Shown: positions 30,585-43,340 of the stretch, piece after piece
Numbering within the stretch: the first letter of the stretch is position 1
How the letters are laid out: each line of letters starts with the position of its first letter
From: Adiantum capillus-veneris
Taxonomy: Eukaryota; Streptophyta; Polypodiopsida; Polypodiales; Pteridaceae
Direction: 5' to 3'
NCBI GenBank assembly: GCA_014529385.2
Contig: CM043952.1
Span: 60,592,119 to 60,652,118 of the forward strand
Length of the DNA stretch: 60,000 bases
Notes under the pieces: model-generated
Told to the model about the DNA's origin: nothing
Seen by the model: only the letters and a program-made list of their open reading frames with translations
The model's database searches: none
Translations under genes and position numbers: made by a program

Positions 30585-32363
30585 TTACTTCGCCTCGGCT
30601 TGCGCTTCCTCCACAATCTTTTTCTTTTTCTGGACACGCAGCTTTTCTTGATGTATTTTGAGAAGCATGTCTTGGGTTAGCGGCAAAATATACTTTTTCA
30701 CTCTGCATCCACTAATCCAATTGGGCATTTCTTCTCCGTCTAATGTAGCAAGCTTGACGGCTCCACTTGGTGATAGATCTTTAATCACCAGAGGTCCCAT
30801 CCCTCGCTTTTTAAGCTTCTTAGCATGCTGTTTCAGAGTGTAAACTAGGACATAGTCCCCAACCTTAAACTCTTTAGTCCGCACATGCTTATCAAAAAAT
30901 TCCTTTTGTCGCCTTTTTTGAGCGTAGATAGAAGCTACTGCTTTTAGGCGAAGCTCGTCTAGCTTTTCCAGGTCATCTATTCTATCAGAAAGCTCGGGCC
31001 CCGTCCACTCTAGATCCTTAGCCACCCTTAAGGTTGAAATCAAGAATTCTATTGGTAAGATAGCATTTAGCCCAAAAACCATGTTATATGGGGCCGTTCC
31101 TATTGATGTTTTATATGCTACCCTATATGCCCATAATGTTGAATGCAACTTCTGGTCCCAGTCAGTTCTCGACTCGGATACAATCTTCGTAAGGACCGTG
31201 CATATGGTTTTGTTTGTTGCTTGTGGATGATACGGGTCTGATTTCCTATGGATTACCATGAATTCATCTAGAAGGATCTCTATCACTTCATTTATAAAAT
31301 GTGTGCCTCGATCACTCACAATTTCTATTGGCAATCCATATCGTACAAAGACGTACTCATGTAGAAATTGTGCCGTGGTCCTGGCATCTGCTTTTTGAGT
31401 TGCCTTTGCTTCGACCCACTTTGTTAGATAGTCTGTAGCCACAATGATGTATTGTGTATGAGTCTTATATGCAGGAGGTGAAATGGGTCCGACATAATCA
31501 ATCCCCCATTTTGCAAAATCTCTTGCCCCCATCATTGGTCTAAGCGACATATCATCTCTTTTAAGTGGTACTTTGGTCCGATGACAGTCATCACACCGTT
31601 TAACGTATTCCTCAGCATCCATATGTAATGTTGGCCACCATATTCCTGCGGCTAAGACAAGTTTTGCTGTCTTATCACCTGAGAAATGGCCTCCACATAC
31701 TCCTCCATGAGCTTGCTCCAGGATTATTATATACTCAGACTCTGATGCGCAAATCCTAAGCTGGTTGTCTTTACCTCTCTTATAGAGTTGATCTCCTATT
31801 AGAGCGTAATCTCTAGCTTCTGTCTCTACAGATTTCTGACGAGCTTTTGACGTTCCTTCTGGGAAAGTTCTATTTGTGAGATATTCAACAATATACTGAC
31901 TCCATTCCGGAGCTATCATTATCTGATATAATGTCGAATACTCTGCTGGCGGTTTTGATGAACATACAATACATACAGTGACATATTCATGTACGCTTTC
32001 TTTCATTCCTGGCCAATAGACTCCCAATTGTAACAAATTCCTATATGTGTTTCTTCTTGAACAATGAAATGCACATTCCTGAACATGTGCTTCGCGCAGA
32101 TATATATTATATTCCTCAGGATTGATGCATAGTCGTAAAACATGATCATTTCCCAATTGATACAACCTTCCTGCAACCAATTGAAGATTCTTGGATTGCT
32201 GAATAGCAATATGTTTCTGGTTGTATTCTCTTCTATCAAACTCTCCTCCATAGGTTAATAAGCTAACGACATTTTGAGACCACTTCGGTATCATTTCTAT
32301 GTTGAACAAGTACGCGTCTGGCATGTCGTCATCTACTCCTATAGGGTCTTCTCCATTCGTCAA
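30585..32363 (-). pseudogene. Integrase with duplicated zinc-binding domain; DDE glutamate deleted
   Basis: The 592-residue frame has no ATG start and is the continuation of pol after a one-base shift near 32375. It carries two N-terminal zinc domains with identical geometry, H93-X6-H100-X30-C131-X2-C134 and H219-X6-H226-X30-C257-X2-C260, each preceded by a related linker (I-P-K-W-S-Q and A-P-E-W-S-Q). The core follows with D289 (G-I-D-Y-V-G-P) and D351 (S-D-R-G-T-H-F). After Y-H-P-Q-A (378-382) about five codons that normally include the catalytic Glu are missing, so strand transfer should be impossible. The C-terminal domain is complete and ends Lys/Glu-rich. The lesion looks like a small in-frame deletion. 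Confidence 0.9.
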
Positions 32364-35300
32364 TCGCGAAAGATGATCACTCTAAGATGTGTTTTTCCTT
32401 TCTTTACTACTACCGTGAAGTCGAATTCCAGTAAGATAATGAACCATCTCACTATTCTCCCGGTATTGCATGGTTTATTCACTAGGTAGAGCAAGGCTTG
32501 GTGATCCGTAAAAAACACAAACTTGTTGGCTAGAAGATAATGCCGAAATTTCTTAACAGCATATATCATTCCTAATCCTTCTCGCTCTGTTGTGGTGTAA
32601 TTCTTCTCTGCATTGTTGAGCTGTCGACTGGCGTAACAGATAGGAAAATCCATGTTTCCTTCTTCTGGCTGAGCCAGAATGCATCCTATTGCATATGCCG
32701 AAGCATCTATATGCACATGGAATATCTTCTCCCAATCTGGTGATTTCAAGACTGGAGCAGTAATGAGTGACTCTTTCAATTTCTTGAATGATTCCTCACA
32801 CTCCTCTGTCCATTCAAAGTTCACTATTAGCCTGTAAAGTGGTTGGCCTATTATAGCGTACATGTAAATGAATCGTCTATAATATCCGCAATGTCCCATA
32901 AAGCTCTGTACTTGTTTCGCATTGGTTGGTCTAGGCATATCCACTATAACTTTTATCTTCTCTAAATCCGTGGATATTCCGTTTTGTGAGACAATATGTC
33001 CCAGAATTCTGCCCTGTCGGACCATAAACACACATTTCTCAGGATTGAGACAAATGCGATATGTCCTACATTTCTCAAATACTTTTCTTAGGTGTCCTAG
33101 ATGCTCATCTCTCAGAAGAGAATGTAAACATAAGTCATCCATGTATATTTCTAGAAACAACCTTAAGTATTCTTTGAAAGCATGCGTCATCAGCCCGTGG
33201 AAGGTTGCGGGAGCATTGGTTAGACCAAAAGGCATAACCCGATAAGCATAAATTCCCCACTCCGTTGCAAAAGATGTTTTATGTTGATCTTCCGATGCTA
33301 TGGTTAGCTGGTTATATCTTGAAAAACCATCAAGAAAGGAGTATGCTGTTTTCCCTGATACACACTCTAGAACATGATCAATTATCGGCAGGGGATAATT
33401 GTCCCTGATTGTTGCAGCATTCACTTTCTTTAAGTTGACACACACTCGGAGTTTTCCGTTCTTCTTGGGTACCACCACAATCGGAGATACCCAATCGGTG
33501 TGTTCAATCTCGTATATGAATTCAGCTTCCATTAGCTTATCTATCTCTTCTTTGATTCGCTTAGAAAATGTATCATTATATGTGTATGGTCTCTGTCTGC
33601 TAGGCTTTGCATCTGGTTTTAGTGGGATTGTGTGTTGGCATATTGATGGGTCAACTCCCTTTAAGTCCTTATAAGACCATGCAAACACATCCCTGTACTC
33701 TCTGAGAAGACTCAAAAGTCTCTCTTCCTCACCTGGAGACAAATCTGTGGCTATGTACACCGGTCTAGGTGTCTCACCTGGAGCTGCTAAATCAACTTTT
33801 TTTGCATCCTCCGGTCCGTCATAAGATTCGTTCGCCTTTCTCTCTCGAATAGGTTGGGTTAATACCACCTTCCTATCCTCTATTGTGAATTTCCTGTAGT
33901 GAGAGGGAACATCCATGTTTTCCTTGATTTTGGCGTTTTCGTCCTCTCCACTCTCAATTTCTGTCGTCCAAACTTCTTTCAGATTTTTCTTGAGCTCTCT
34001 GTACTTGTTTCTACGTTCTAACTTGGACTCCGTGTGTTCTCTGTTGCGCTTGTTCTTTTCTGATTTTTCTGTTTCAGTTTTCGTTTCATTCCTTTGAACT
34101 TGATTTCTTGAGCTTCTTTTGTCTTTTCGTAAGCTCTTTTGATCATTGCCTCTCATTCTTCCAGAAATCTTGTCCTTAACACAATCTTCCGCCTTTACTA
34201 GCATTAGGAATTGATTTTTTCCTCTTATTCTAGGCATCGGATTGGTTCTAACCCCCTTTGTTTTTCTCTTTGCTGTATAGCGTTTCTGGCGTTGTTTAGT
34301 TTGGTTCGGAAAATCATAAAATCTGACATCCGTTATAGTTTCCTCGTTTCCGCTTGAATTGTCCGTTGACTCGTTGTCTGCTTCATTTCCCCACTCTGGA
34401 TGATCGGGAATGTCGTGAAACACCTCTTCTTCATCTTCCTTTTCCAGTGTATCGTTCTTTTCAGTTTCTTTTTTGAGCACAGTTCTCAACATGAAGTACG
34501 GAACCACGTCGTATCCGTCCTTGTCGCAAAATTTTGTTGTGGGACCATCCGGAATTGCACAAACATCTAGGGTTGCTAGAATGTGTGTCCATTCTAATGG
34601 TTCAAGCGTGTCCTCTAGAAAGGGTTCTCCTATATAAGTTTTGTCTTCGATAGCCCTTTCTAAAACATATTCTTCTCGCCTCAGACTTCCACATTTCGAG
34701 GCCCCACGCATCCATAACTCCTTGGGATTACCTAACCAAGCTGGAAATTCGGATCCCGCCAAAGTAGCTGAATCAAACTCCTCTACCGGTGTTCGGTTCA
34801 CATCTTTGTAGCTATGGTCTTTCAGGTTCACACATGTAGTGGTTTCCATATTTCTTAGGTATATGTGATCGTAGCCCCAATCCTGGACCATTTTCAACTG
34901 TCTCATGAATGGTCTTCCCAGTATGATATCATAGTTATTCTCCTTGCCAAAATCGACAATAGCAAAAGTATGTTCGTATTCAATGCCGCAAGAAGTCACT
35001 ACGATTTTCTCTAATAACCCCATAGGTTTCTCCATGTGTCCATCTGCTAATTGGAGTTTCAACCTAGTCTTCCTCATTGCTGGTTTCTCCCATTTTTTCC
35101 AGATTTCTTTTGTAGCAATGGCTACCCCAGCTCCGCTGTCTAGTATTGCCATCGTGTTCACTCCTTGGAATTCAACTGCTAAGGTTGTATTCCCCTCTTC
35201 ACCTTTGTAATACTCTCCGACCTTGTTTAAGGGTACAAGCTTAGCGTTCTTTTGTGGTTTGCTCAGCTCTTGTATACCCTCTTGCAGTCTCGATGTTGGG

Positions 35301-37855
35301 TCTTTTATCCCAAATTTCTCCAAGCATTTTCCTACAGTGGTCCACATATGTGGTCTTAGCCTCAAAAGCTCAGCTAGAGTGATAATGCATGTCACTGGTG
35401 TTGACAAGATCTCTATCAATCCTTGCGAGTCCATGACTTTTTGTGATGAGATTCTTCGTGAGGGAAGTGCTCTAATCTCGGATTTTGCTTCATACTCTCC
35501 TAAGTATGAAGGTAATGTATTTAGTGAATGAGGTTTGCTCTCTATTGTTCTAACAGAGCCCCCATCTCCCCAGTAAGATTGCAGATCCAAGTCCACTTGA
35601 GATCTTGCCTCAAATTCCACTATGGGAGGATTCCTGATGTCCTTTTCCCAATTTGTCTGATTAGCTTGGCAACTTAGCTCGTTTGCAAAGTTTGCCTCTC
35701 TCACTTGTTTCCAAAATTCATTGTAATCCTCATCTCTTCCGTAAGACCTCTGTATGACTGGATGAAAACTCTCTATCTCCTGATTGGTTGTGTTCAATAC
35801 TATGCGGTCATCCTTGTGTGTATCTTTAGACTTTTGTGCACTGTGAGTCTTTTCAGCTACCCTTGAAATGATAGTCTCTTGCTGAATTGGGTTTTCCGTT
35901 CTACAATTCATTGTTTCTCTTGGTGGTTCTAATAAGGCTTGTGCAGTCTCGATCATTCTCTGGCACATTTCAAGTCTCTGCTTTTCCAATTCCGCGTTTG
36001 GGTATGTCATCCACCTCTGTTCTTGTGTTTGGTTGTTCTTCAACCTAGCTTCGTAAGCTCTCATCAGTGCGTCCAATGGTTCGTGTACTTTGTCGACTAG
36101 CACTGATCCCCCTGAGCTTAAGCTCGTTGTCTCTTTGATACTCTTTTGTTTCGTTCTTTCCGGGATCATCTCTCGTTTCCCGTTTTGACTCTCAAGTTTT
36201 TCTAATCTATCTTTAGTTTGCTTTAGTTCCTCAGCTAGAATAGCGTCTTCACGTTCTTTTCTCAACTTCATGCGTGCTTTTCTAGCTTTCCATGTGTTTC
36301 TCTGACTCCGCGGTCCTTGACTAACCACTTCAGTCGCTAACTTTCCATTCTCAGGTTCTCTAGTGGTTTTCTTAGCTTGAGCTCTAGTAACAACTTGCGT
36401 TGGTATCAGAGTTTCATTTTCAGACCCAATGCTGGTAGGAATAGTTTCTAGCATATTCAATGTCGTCTTTTGCACTTTGTTTGGATTCTTTGAACAATCC
36501 TCAATGAAGTGAGTAACCCCACACTCAGTGCAATAAGCATTAATTCTAATGATTTCCGTATGTGGACAAACATTCATCAGATGGTCACCTCCACACTTGT
36601 AACAGGGTCCTAGTGCTGGTCTTGGTCCCACTTGATTCGTCCTTTGTGGATAGGATGGTCTTTGTCCTGTTAACCCTCCATGAGCTATGAACATCAATGT
36701 TCTTGCATCCAAATTGTATCTCTCTTCATCAAAATCACTTGTAACTGTTGGTGTTCCAACATTCCTAATCATGCCCCATGGTTCTGGTTGTTTGGGTTCT
36801 TCTGGTGGGTAATACCCAGTTGGAGACATGTGTGCACCAGATTCTTCATAATAGGCTTGAACAGGCACTAAGGCTTGTTCTTCCTGATTCTCTAAGGTTG
36901 GTGCATATCTAATGCCCACTGGTCTTGCTCCTGGTAAAGGTGGTTGTTTTCCCAATACCGGTTGTGGTCTTTCTATCCCCATAGGTCCTGGTACATTTCC
37001 CGTTGGGTATCGAGGTACTGGATGTACCTGAGGTGGTGCTAGTTGAGTAGGAGGTGCATACTGACGCTCCCTTACATACCCTTTGTTGTAATAGCACTCC
37101 TCTGTTGGATGGTTTGTCCATTTTTGTTCAATAGCACACCATTTCAGTGGTTTTGGAAATGGTTTTTGGTATGGTGCCATCCTTTTTAGAGCATCTTCTA
37201 TCATTTGCTCTACATTTCGCATGGTTGTTGTTTGAACATTCTTTTTAGTGGTAGTCTCGCTCGCTATGGAGGAAGAGCTACTGGATGCAAAATCTGTATC
37301 CGCTGACACCTCTCCATAAACCGTACAGTTATCCACTAAGTACAATGCTGCTCTCGTTACTTGCTCGAAACTTGTACAAGCTTTCAAGTGCAAGTCCTTC
37401 TTGAGAGTTTCGTTTCTCAATCCTTCAATAAAGAGAACAGATAGTCTGTCATCTTGTGGTCGTTCACGTACTGGACATCTCTCAATGTATTGTTTGAAGC
37501 GAAGTGAAGCTTCCTTCACTTTTTTGTGTTCTCTCTGTTTAAAAGCATATATTTGTGAGACCGTATTGTGCTTAATCCCTCGTTTTGAGAATTCCTCAGC
37601 AAACTCTCTTAGCAAATGGTCAATGTCATGGAATCCCCCTCTGTTCAGTGGTTGAAACCATGTCAATGCCGTACCTTCTAGAGTAAGACCAAATCCCTCG
37701 TATTGTGTATGGAAATCTGTTATCTGCTCAGCTCTTAAGACTTGCTTAAAGAGTGACACATGTGCATACGGATCTCCTGAACCACCATACTTCTTTGGCA
37801 TACACTTGGCTACTTGAGATGGTCTCATACATCTATGGTCTGCTACCAATCTCAT
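32360..37855 (-). CDS. Gag-protease-RT-RNase H polyprotein of large gypsy element (1831 aa)
   Basis: One open frame from the first ATG (37855). The true N-terminus is lost at the copia junction. Gag capsid region about residues 10-180 (P-K-K-Y-G-G-S-G-D-P-Y-A-H, L-T-W-F). Two shortened zinc knuckles, C-Y-K-C-G-G-D-H-L-M-N-V-C and C-T-E-C-G-V-T-H-F-I-E-D-C (C-X2-C-X3-H-X4-C), near 420-460. Protease D-S-G-A with Asp 906 and I-I-L-G-R-P-F about 80 residues later. A charged linker of about 330 residues. RT with Y-M-D-D at 1571-1574 and complete fingers, palm and thumb. RNase H with I-D-A-S (Asp 1717), T-E-R-E-G and T-D-H-Q. The frame ends where a one-base shift separates it from integrase. Confidence 0.92.
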   Translation of the reverse strand: MRLVADHRCMRPSQVAKCMPKKYGGSGDPYAHVSLFKQVLRAEQITDFHTQYEGFGLTLEGTALTWFQPLNRGGFHDIDHLLREFAEEFSKRGIKHNTVSQIYAFKQREHKKVKEASLRFKQYIERCPVRERPQDDRLSVLFIEGLRNETLKKDLHLKACTSFEQVTRAALYLVDNCTVYGEVSADTDFASSSSSSIASETTTKKNVQTTTMRNVEQMIEDALKRMAPYQKPFPKPLKWCAIEQKWTNHPTEECYYNKGYVRERQYAPPTQLAPPQVHPVPRYPTGNVPGPMGIERPQPVLGKQPPLPGARPVGIRYAPTLENQEEQALVPVQAYYEESGAHMSPTGYYPPEEPKQPEPWGMIRNVGTPTVTSDFDEERYNLDARTLMFIAHGGLTGQRPSYPQRTNQVGPRPALGPCYKCGGDHLMNVCPHTEIIRINAYCTECGVTHFIEDCSKNPNKVQKTTLNMLETIPTSIGSENETLIPTQVVTRAQAKKTTREPENGKLATEVVSQGPRSQRNTWKARKARMKLRKEREDAILAEELKQTKDRLEKLESQNGKREMIPERTKQKSIKETTSLSSGGSVLVDKVHEPLDALMRAYEARLKNNQTQEQRWMTYPNAELEKQRLEMCQRMIETAQALLEPPRETMNCRTENPIQQETIISRVAEKTHSAQKSKDTHKDDRIVLNTTNQEIESFHPVIQRSYGRDEDYNEFWKQVREANFANELSCQANQTNWEKDIRNPPIVEFEARSQVDLDLQSYWGDGGSVRTIESKPHSLNTLPSYLGEYEAKSEIRALPSRRISSQKVMDSQGLIEILSTPVTCIITLAELLRLRPHMWTTVGKCLEKFGIKDPTSRLQEGIQELSKPQKNAKLVPLNKVGEYYKGEEGNTTLAVEFQGVNTMAILDSGAGVAIATKEIWKKWEKPAMRKTRLKLQLADGHMEKPMGLLEKIVVTSCGIEYEHTFAIVDFGKENNYDIILGRPFMRQLKMVQDWGYDHIYLRNMETTTCVNLKDHSYKDVNRTPVEEFDSATLAGSEFPAWLGNPKELWMRGASKCGSLRREEYVLERAIEDKTYIGEPFLEDTLEPLEWTHILATLDVCAIPDGPTTKFCDKDGYDVVPYFMLRTVLKKETEKNDTLEKEDEEEVFHDIPDHPEWGNEADNESTDNSSGNEETITDVRFYDFPNQTKQRQKRYTAKRKTKGVRTNPMPRIRGKNQFLMLVKAEDCVKDKISGRMRGNDQKSLRKDKRSSRNQVQRNETKTETEKSEKNKRNREHTESKLERRNKYRELKKNLKEVWTTEIESGEDENAKIKENMDVPSHYRKFTIEDRKVVLTQPIRERKANESYDGPEDAKKVDLAAPGETPRPVYIATDLSPGEEERLLSLLREYRDVFAWSYKDLKGVDPSICQHTIPLKPDAKPSRQRPYTYNDTFSKRIKEEIDKLMEAEFIYEIEHTDWVSPIVVVPKKNGKLRVCVNLKKVNAATIRDNYPLPIIDHVLECVSGKTAYSFLDGFSRYNQLTIASEDQHKTSFATEWGIYAYRVMPFGLTNAPATFHGLMTHAFKEYLRLFLEIYMDDLCLHSLLRDEHLGHLRKVFEKCRTYRICLNPEKCVFMVRQGRILGHIVSQNGISTDLEKIKVIVDMPRPTNAKQVQSFMGHCGYYRRFIYMYAIIGQPLYRLIVNFEWTEECEESFKKLKESLITAPVLKSPDWEKIFHVHIDASAYAIGCILAQPEEGNMDFPICYASRQLNNAEKNYTTTEREGLGMIYAVKKFRHYLLANKFVFFTDHQALLYLVNKPCNTGRIVRWFIILLEFDFTVVVKKGKTHLRVIIFRD

Positions 37856-37888
37856 TGCTCCTGTGTCAATAGGTTTGCAATAGGTTTG

Positions 37889-40040
37889 CAATCCTCAAGT
37901 CACATAGCAATGTCTCTATGTAACTAGTCTAACACAAGGCAATACCACCATCACACTGCTTAAACTGTATGCCCAAGTAATGATGCAACAGCCCCAAATA
38001 TTTCATCTTGAAAGTAGCATTTAAATCAACTTTAAATTCAACAATATATCTTTCATTTGGTCCAATGATCATCAAATCATCCACATAGAGAATGACAATG
38101 AGAAGTACACCACCCTTACGCTTTACATACACTGTGCTTTTTGTTGGACTGTTACGAAAGCCTCGTATGATCAAATGAGTATCATATTTTCCATACCAAG
38201 CACAAGGAGATTGCTTCATCCCATACAAATATTTCTTACATTTTCACACTTTATCCTCGTCCTTTCTTGACAAAACTTTGAGGCTGCGTTACATAAACTT
38301 CCTCAAATCTATCACCATTCAAGAAAGCAGTAACAATGTCTGACTAATGTACATCCCAACCAATGAGCTGCCAATGCACATAAAAAATGCACAGCAGTCA
38401 TACAACAAGTGGGAGCCTAAAGTTTCTTCATAATCTATGCCTTTTTTTTGTGCATAACCCTTTGCAACAAGTGGAGCCTTATAGCGATCAATCTCACCAT
38501 CCGGCTTGCATTTAAACTTGTAAACCCACTTTGTACCAATGGAATTTTTGCAAGGAGGCAAATTACATAAAGTCCATGTGTCATTTTCTATAAGTGCATC
38601 ATATTTTGATTGCATGGAGGCTATCCAATTTTTTTGAATTTTGTCCTTCATCAAAAGACAGAGGCTCCTCAGCATCACATAAGCTAGACACAGCCAAATC
38701 ATAATAATTTGATGCATAAGATGCATGGAAAGAAACTGAACGTGTACATATAAAGGTGCATCCAATTTACTGTCATGCAAAGTATGCACCAGCCATTTTG
38801 GCATACCTCTAGACTACTCATTCTCAACCCTTTCCTCATCAAGTACATCATGTACATCTGCATTAGTAATAGGTAGATCTATAACATTTTCCAAAACCCC
38901 CATAGCCTGTACATTGTCCTCATTGGAATTTACATTCAAACTTCCACTAAAAAGAGGCAACAAAGTGTCATAAATGTCCTGTGATCTTACAGTACTGTCT
39001 CTAGTACATGATAGCAACGAATGAAAAGAATCTTCCACAAACACAACATCCCGTGAGAACAAGATACACTTTGTTTGCAGATGATCAACATGTAACCTTT
39101 GATTTCAACACTATAACCATTAGAAATTCATTTGAGAACCTTATCATCCAATTTTTTTCACTGCATTTGTGGCACCAAAGCATAAGACAAACAACCAAAA
39201 ATGCTATGTGCTCAATAGAAGTCTTTCTATCATGCCATGCTTCATAAGAAGTCATAGACTGTAAAGCTTTTGTAGGACACCTGTTAAGTACATAAGGGGC
39301 ACACATAATAGCCTCAAGACAAAAAGAATGTGGTAAAGCTTGACTTTTGACCATACATCGTGCCATTTCCATAAGAGACCTATTTTTCCTCTCAGCAACA
39401 CCATTTTGGTGAGGTGTATATGGCAATGTACATTGGTGTTTTATCCAAGTACTAGCTAGAAATGCATTAAATTCATGAGACATATACTCCCCCCTTGATC
39501 GGAATGGAGGGTGCACATAGTATATTTTAAGACATTTTCAGCCATAGCCAAAAATTGAAGCACAAAAACACTTTGGACTTTGCCGTAAGCGAATATACAC
39601 ATACATGCCTAGAGTAATCATCAATGAAAGTCATGAAGTAAAGGTAATTGCCCAAGGACAGAGTTTGTATGGGCCCACAAACATCACTATGCACAAGCTG
39701 CAACTTGCAAGTAGCCCTAACTAAACCATCATTTGGAAACTTCAAACGCTGCATCTTACCCAAAATACAGTCTTCACAAACATGTTTGACAAGTGCTTCA
39801 AGAGGTGGGAAATAAGAAACCATATCAAATTTTTGCAAACGCAGCAAACTGGAAATATTCAGATGCCCAACGTGCATGCCAAAGTTTTGCATCTGAAATA
39901 GCCTTAGAATCCACAACTGCATTTGCAAAATTTTTCCCACACTTGTCATACAAAGTGAGATTATATAGCCCAGGTTGTGGGTAGATGGCTCTTCTACCAT
40001 ATATGTACATATATACATATTCATTGCTTAAAAGGCACAT
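37889..40040 (-). pseudogene. Truncated Ty1/copia pol (GAG-pre-integrase, integrase, RT)
   Basis: On the minus strand: GAG-pre-integrase and zinc region (40024-39740: L-W-H-A-R, L-L-R-L, C-E-D-C-I-L-G-K), integrase core (L-V-H-S-D-V-C-G-P, F-I-D-D-Y-S-R; then from 39516 Y-T-P-H-Q-N-G-V-A-E-R-K-N-R with the catalytic Glu), a linker, then RT (38600-37930: [30 protein letters not shown]). The order integrase before RT defines copia. Frames change at least four times and no LTR is present. It stops at 37889 in the RT/RNase H connection, where the gypsy gag begins in the same direction. Confidence 0.9.
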
Positions 40041-42579
<2,539 letters not shown>

Positions 42580-42668
42580 TAAAAAATGTAGAAATTAAGC
42601 TACTATAGAGTGCATAACAATTTCTAGAGGATTTTTCTCTACTACATTTGACAAACATAGCTATGTCC
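42580..42668. repeat. 91-bp dispersed sequence, copy 2
   Basis: Matches 22232-22322, but continues beyond the point where copy 1 is interrupted by the gypsy LTR (CCTTGACTTG here), so it shows what the uninterrupted site looks like. Confidence 0.75.
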
Positions 42669-43340
42669 TTGACTTGAAAATTTTATTGGCATGTAGTTCA
42701 GGGATAAGTTGCCTAAACTGGGTAGAGACTTCAAAATTACTTCATTTATTTGAGTAGACTAGTTGCAATTTTTTTGTGTTTTGCTTGAATTATTGAGTAT
42801 GTCTGCATCATACATGGTTGTTTGATGTGTGTTGAGTAGTTGCCTCATGGGAGGACTATTTGAATGATTCTAAAAAAAAGTAGGATTTAGGCTAAAAATC
42901 AATTTATGAGACATTTTTTCCAAAACACAAAAAGTGGATTTGGAAGGGCTAAACAGTGCCAAATTTTGTTTGTATAGTGTCAAATTTATTTGGAAAAAAT
43001 TTCAAGAATCATCAAGAATAGTCAAACTTATATTCAAGCAAAAGTGGTAAATTTTGCAAAAATATAGCAAAAGTTAAATTTTAGCAAAATTGGCCAATTT
43101 AGCAAAATTTTGGTCAATTTAGCGGAAATTAAATTTTGAAAAAATTTAGTGCAATTAAATTTCAGCCAGATGCAAAAAAAAACAATTTTAACAAAATTAA
43201 AAAAGTTAAAATTAAGAAAAAATAAAAGAGTTAAATTTCGACGAACATTAGTGGAAAGTAAATTTTGGAAAAATTCAACAAAGCAAAATTTTGCCAAAAT
43301 TCAAGAAAGTTAAATTTTGGCAAAAACTAATATGATTTTG
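42669..43340. repeat. AT-rich stretch with degenerate AAATTTTGGCAAAATT units
   Basis: From about 43040 to 43335, variants of AAGTTAAATTTTGGCAAAATT recur about every 25-45 bp, a low-complexity array. The left part (42669-43039) is AT-rich without coding content. Confidence 0.6.

Larger units (their letters stand above)
22323..37889 (-). mobile_element. Large Ty3/gypsy element with accessory genes, 5' truncated
   Basis: Read on the minus strand: gag-protease-RT-RNase H (37855-32360), integrase (32363-30585), second retropepsin-like ORF (30504-29401), internal polypurine tract, spacer with palindromes, accessory coiled-coil ORF (26578-23723 plus 23689-23270), polypurine tract, 3' LTR (23253-22323). 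The 5' LTR and start of gag are replaced by a copia fragment at about 37889. More than 15.5 kb long, it falls in the size range of plant Tat/Ogre-type giants, but I see no second RNase H. Long open frames point to fairly recent activity, though integrase has lesions. Confidence 0.85.

Noticed and set aside
32360-32400. Programmed -1 frameshift between RNase H and integrase
   Set aside because: No slippery heptamer or obvious downstream structure at the shift; a one-base deletion is simpler.
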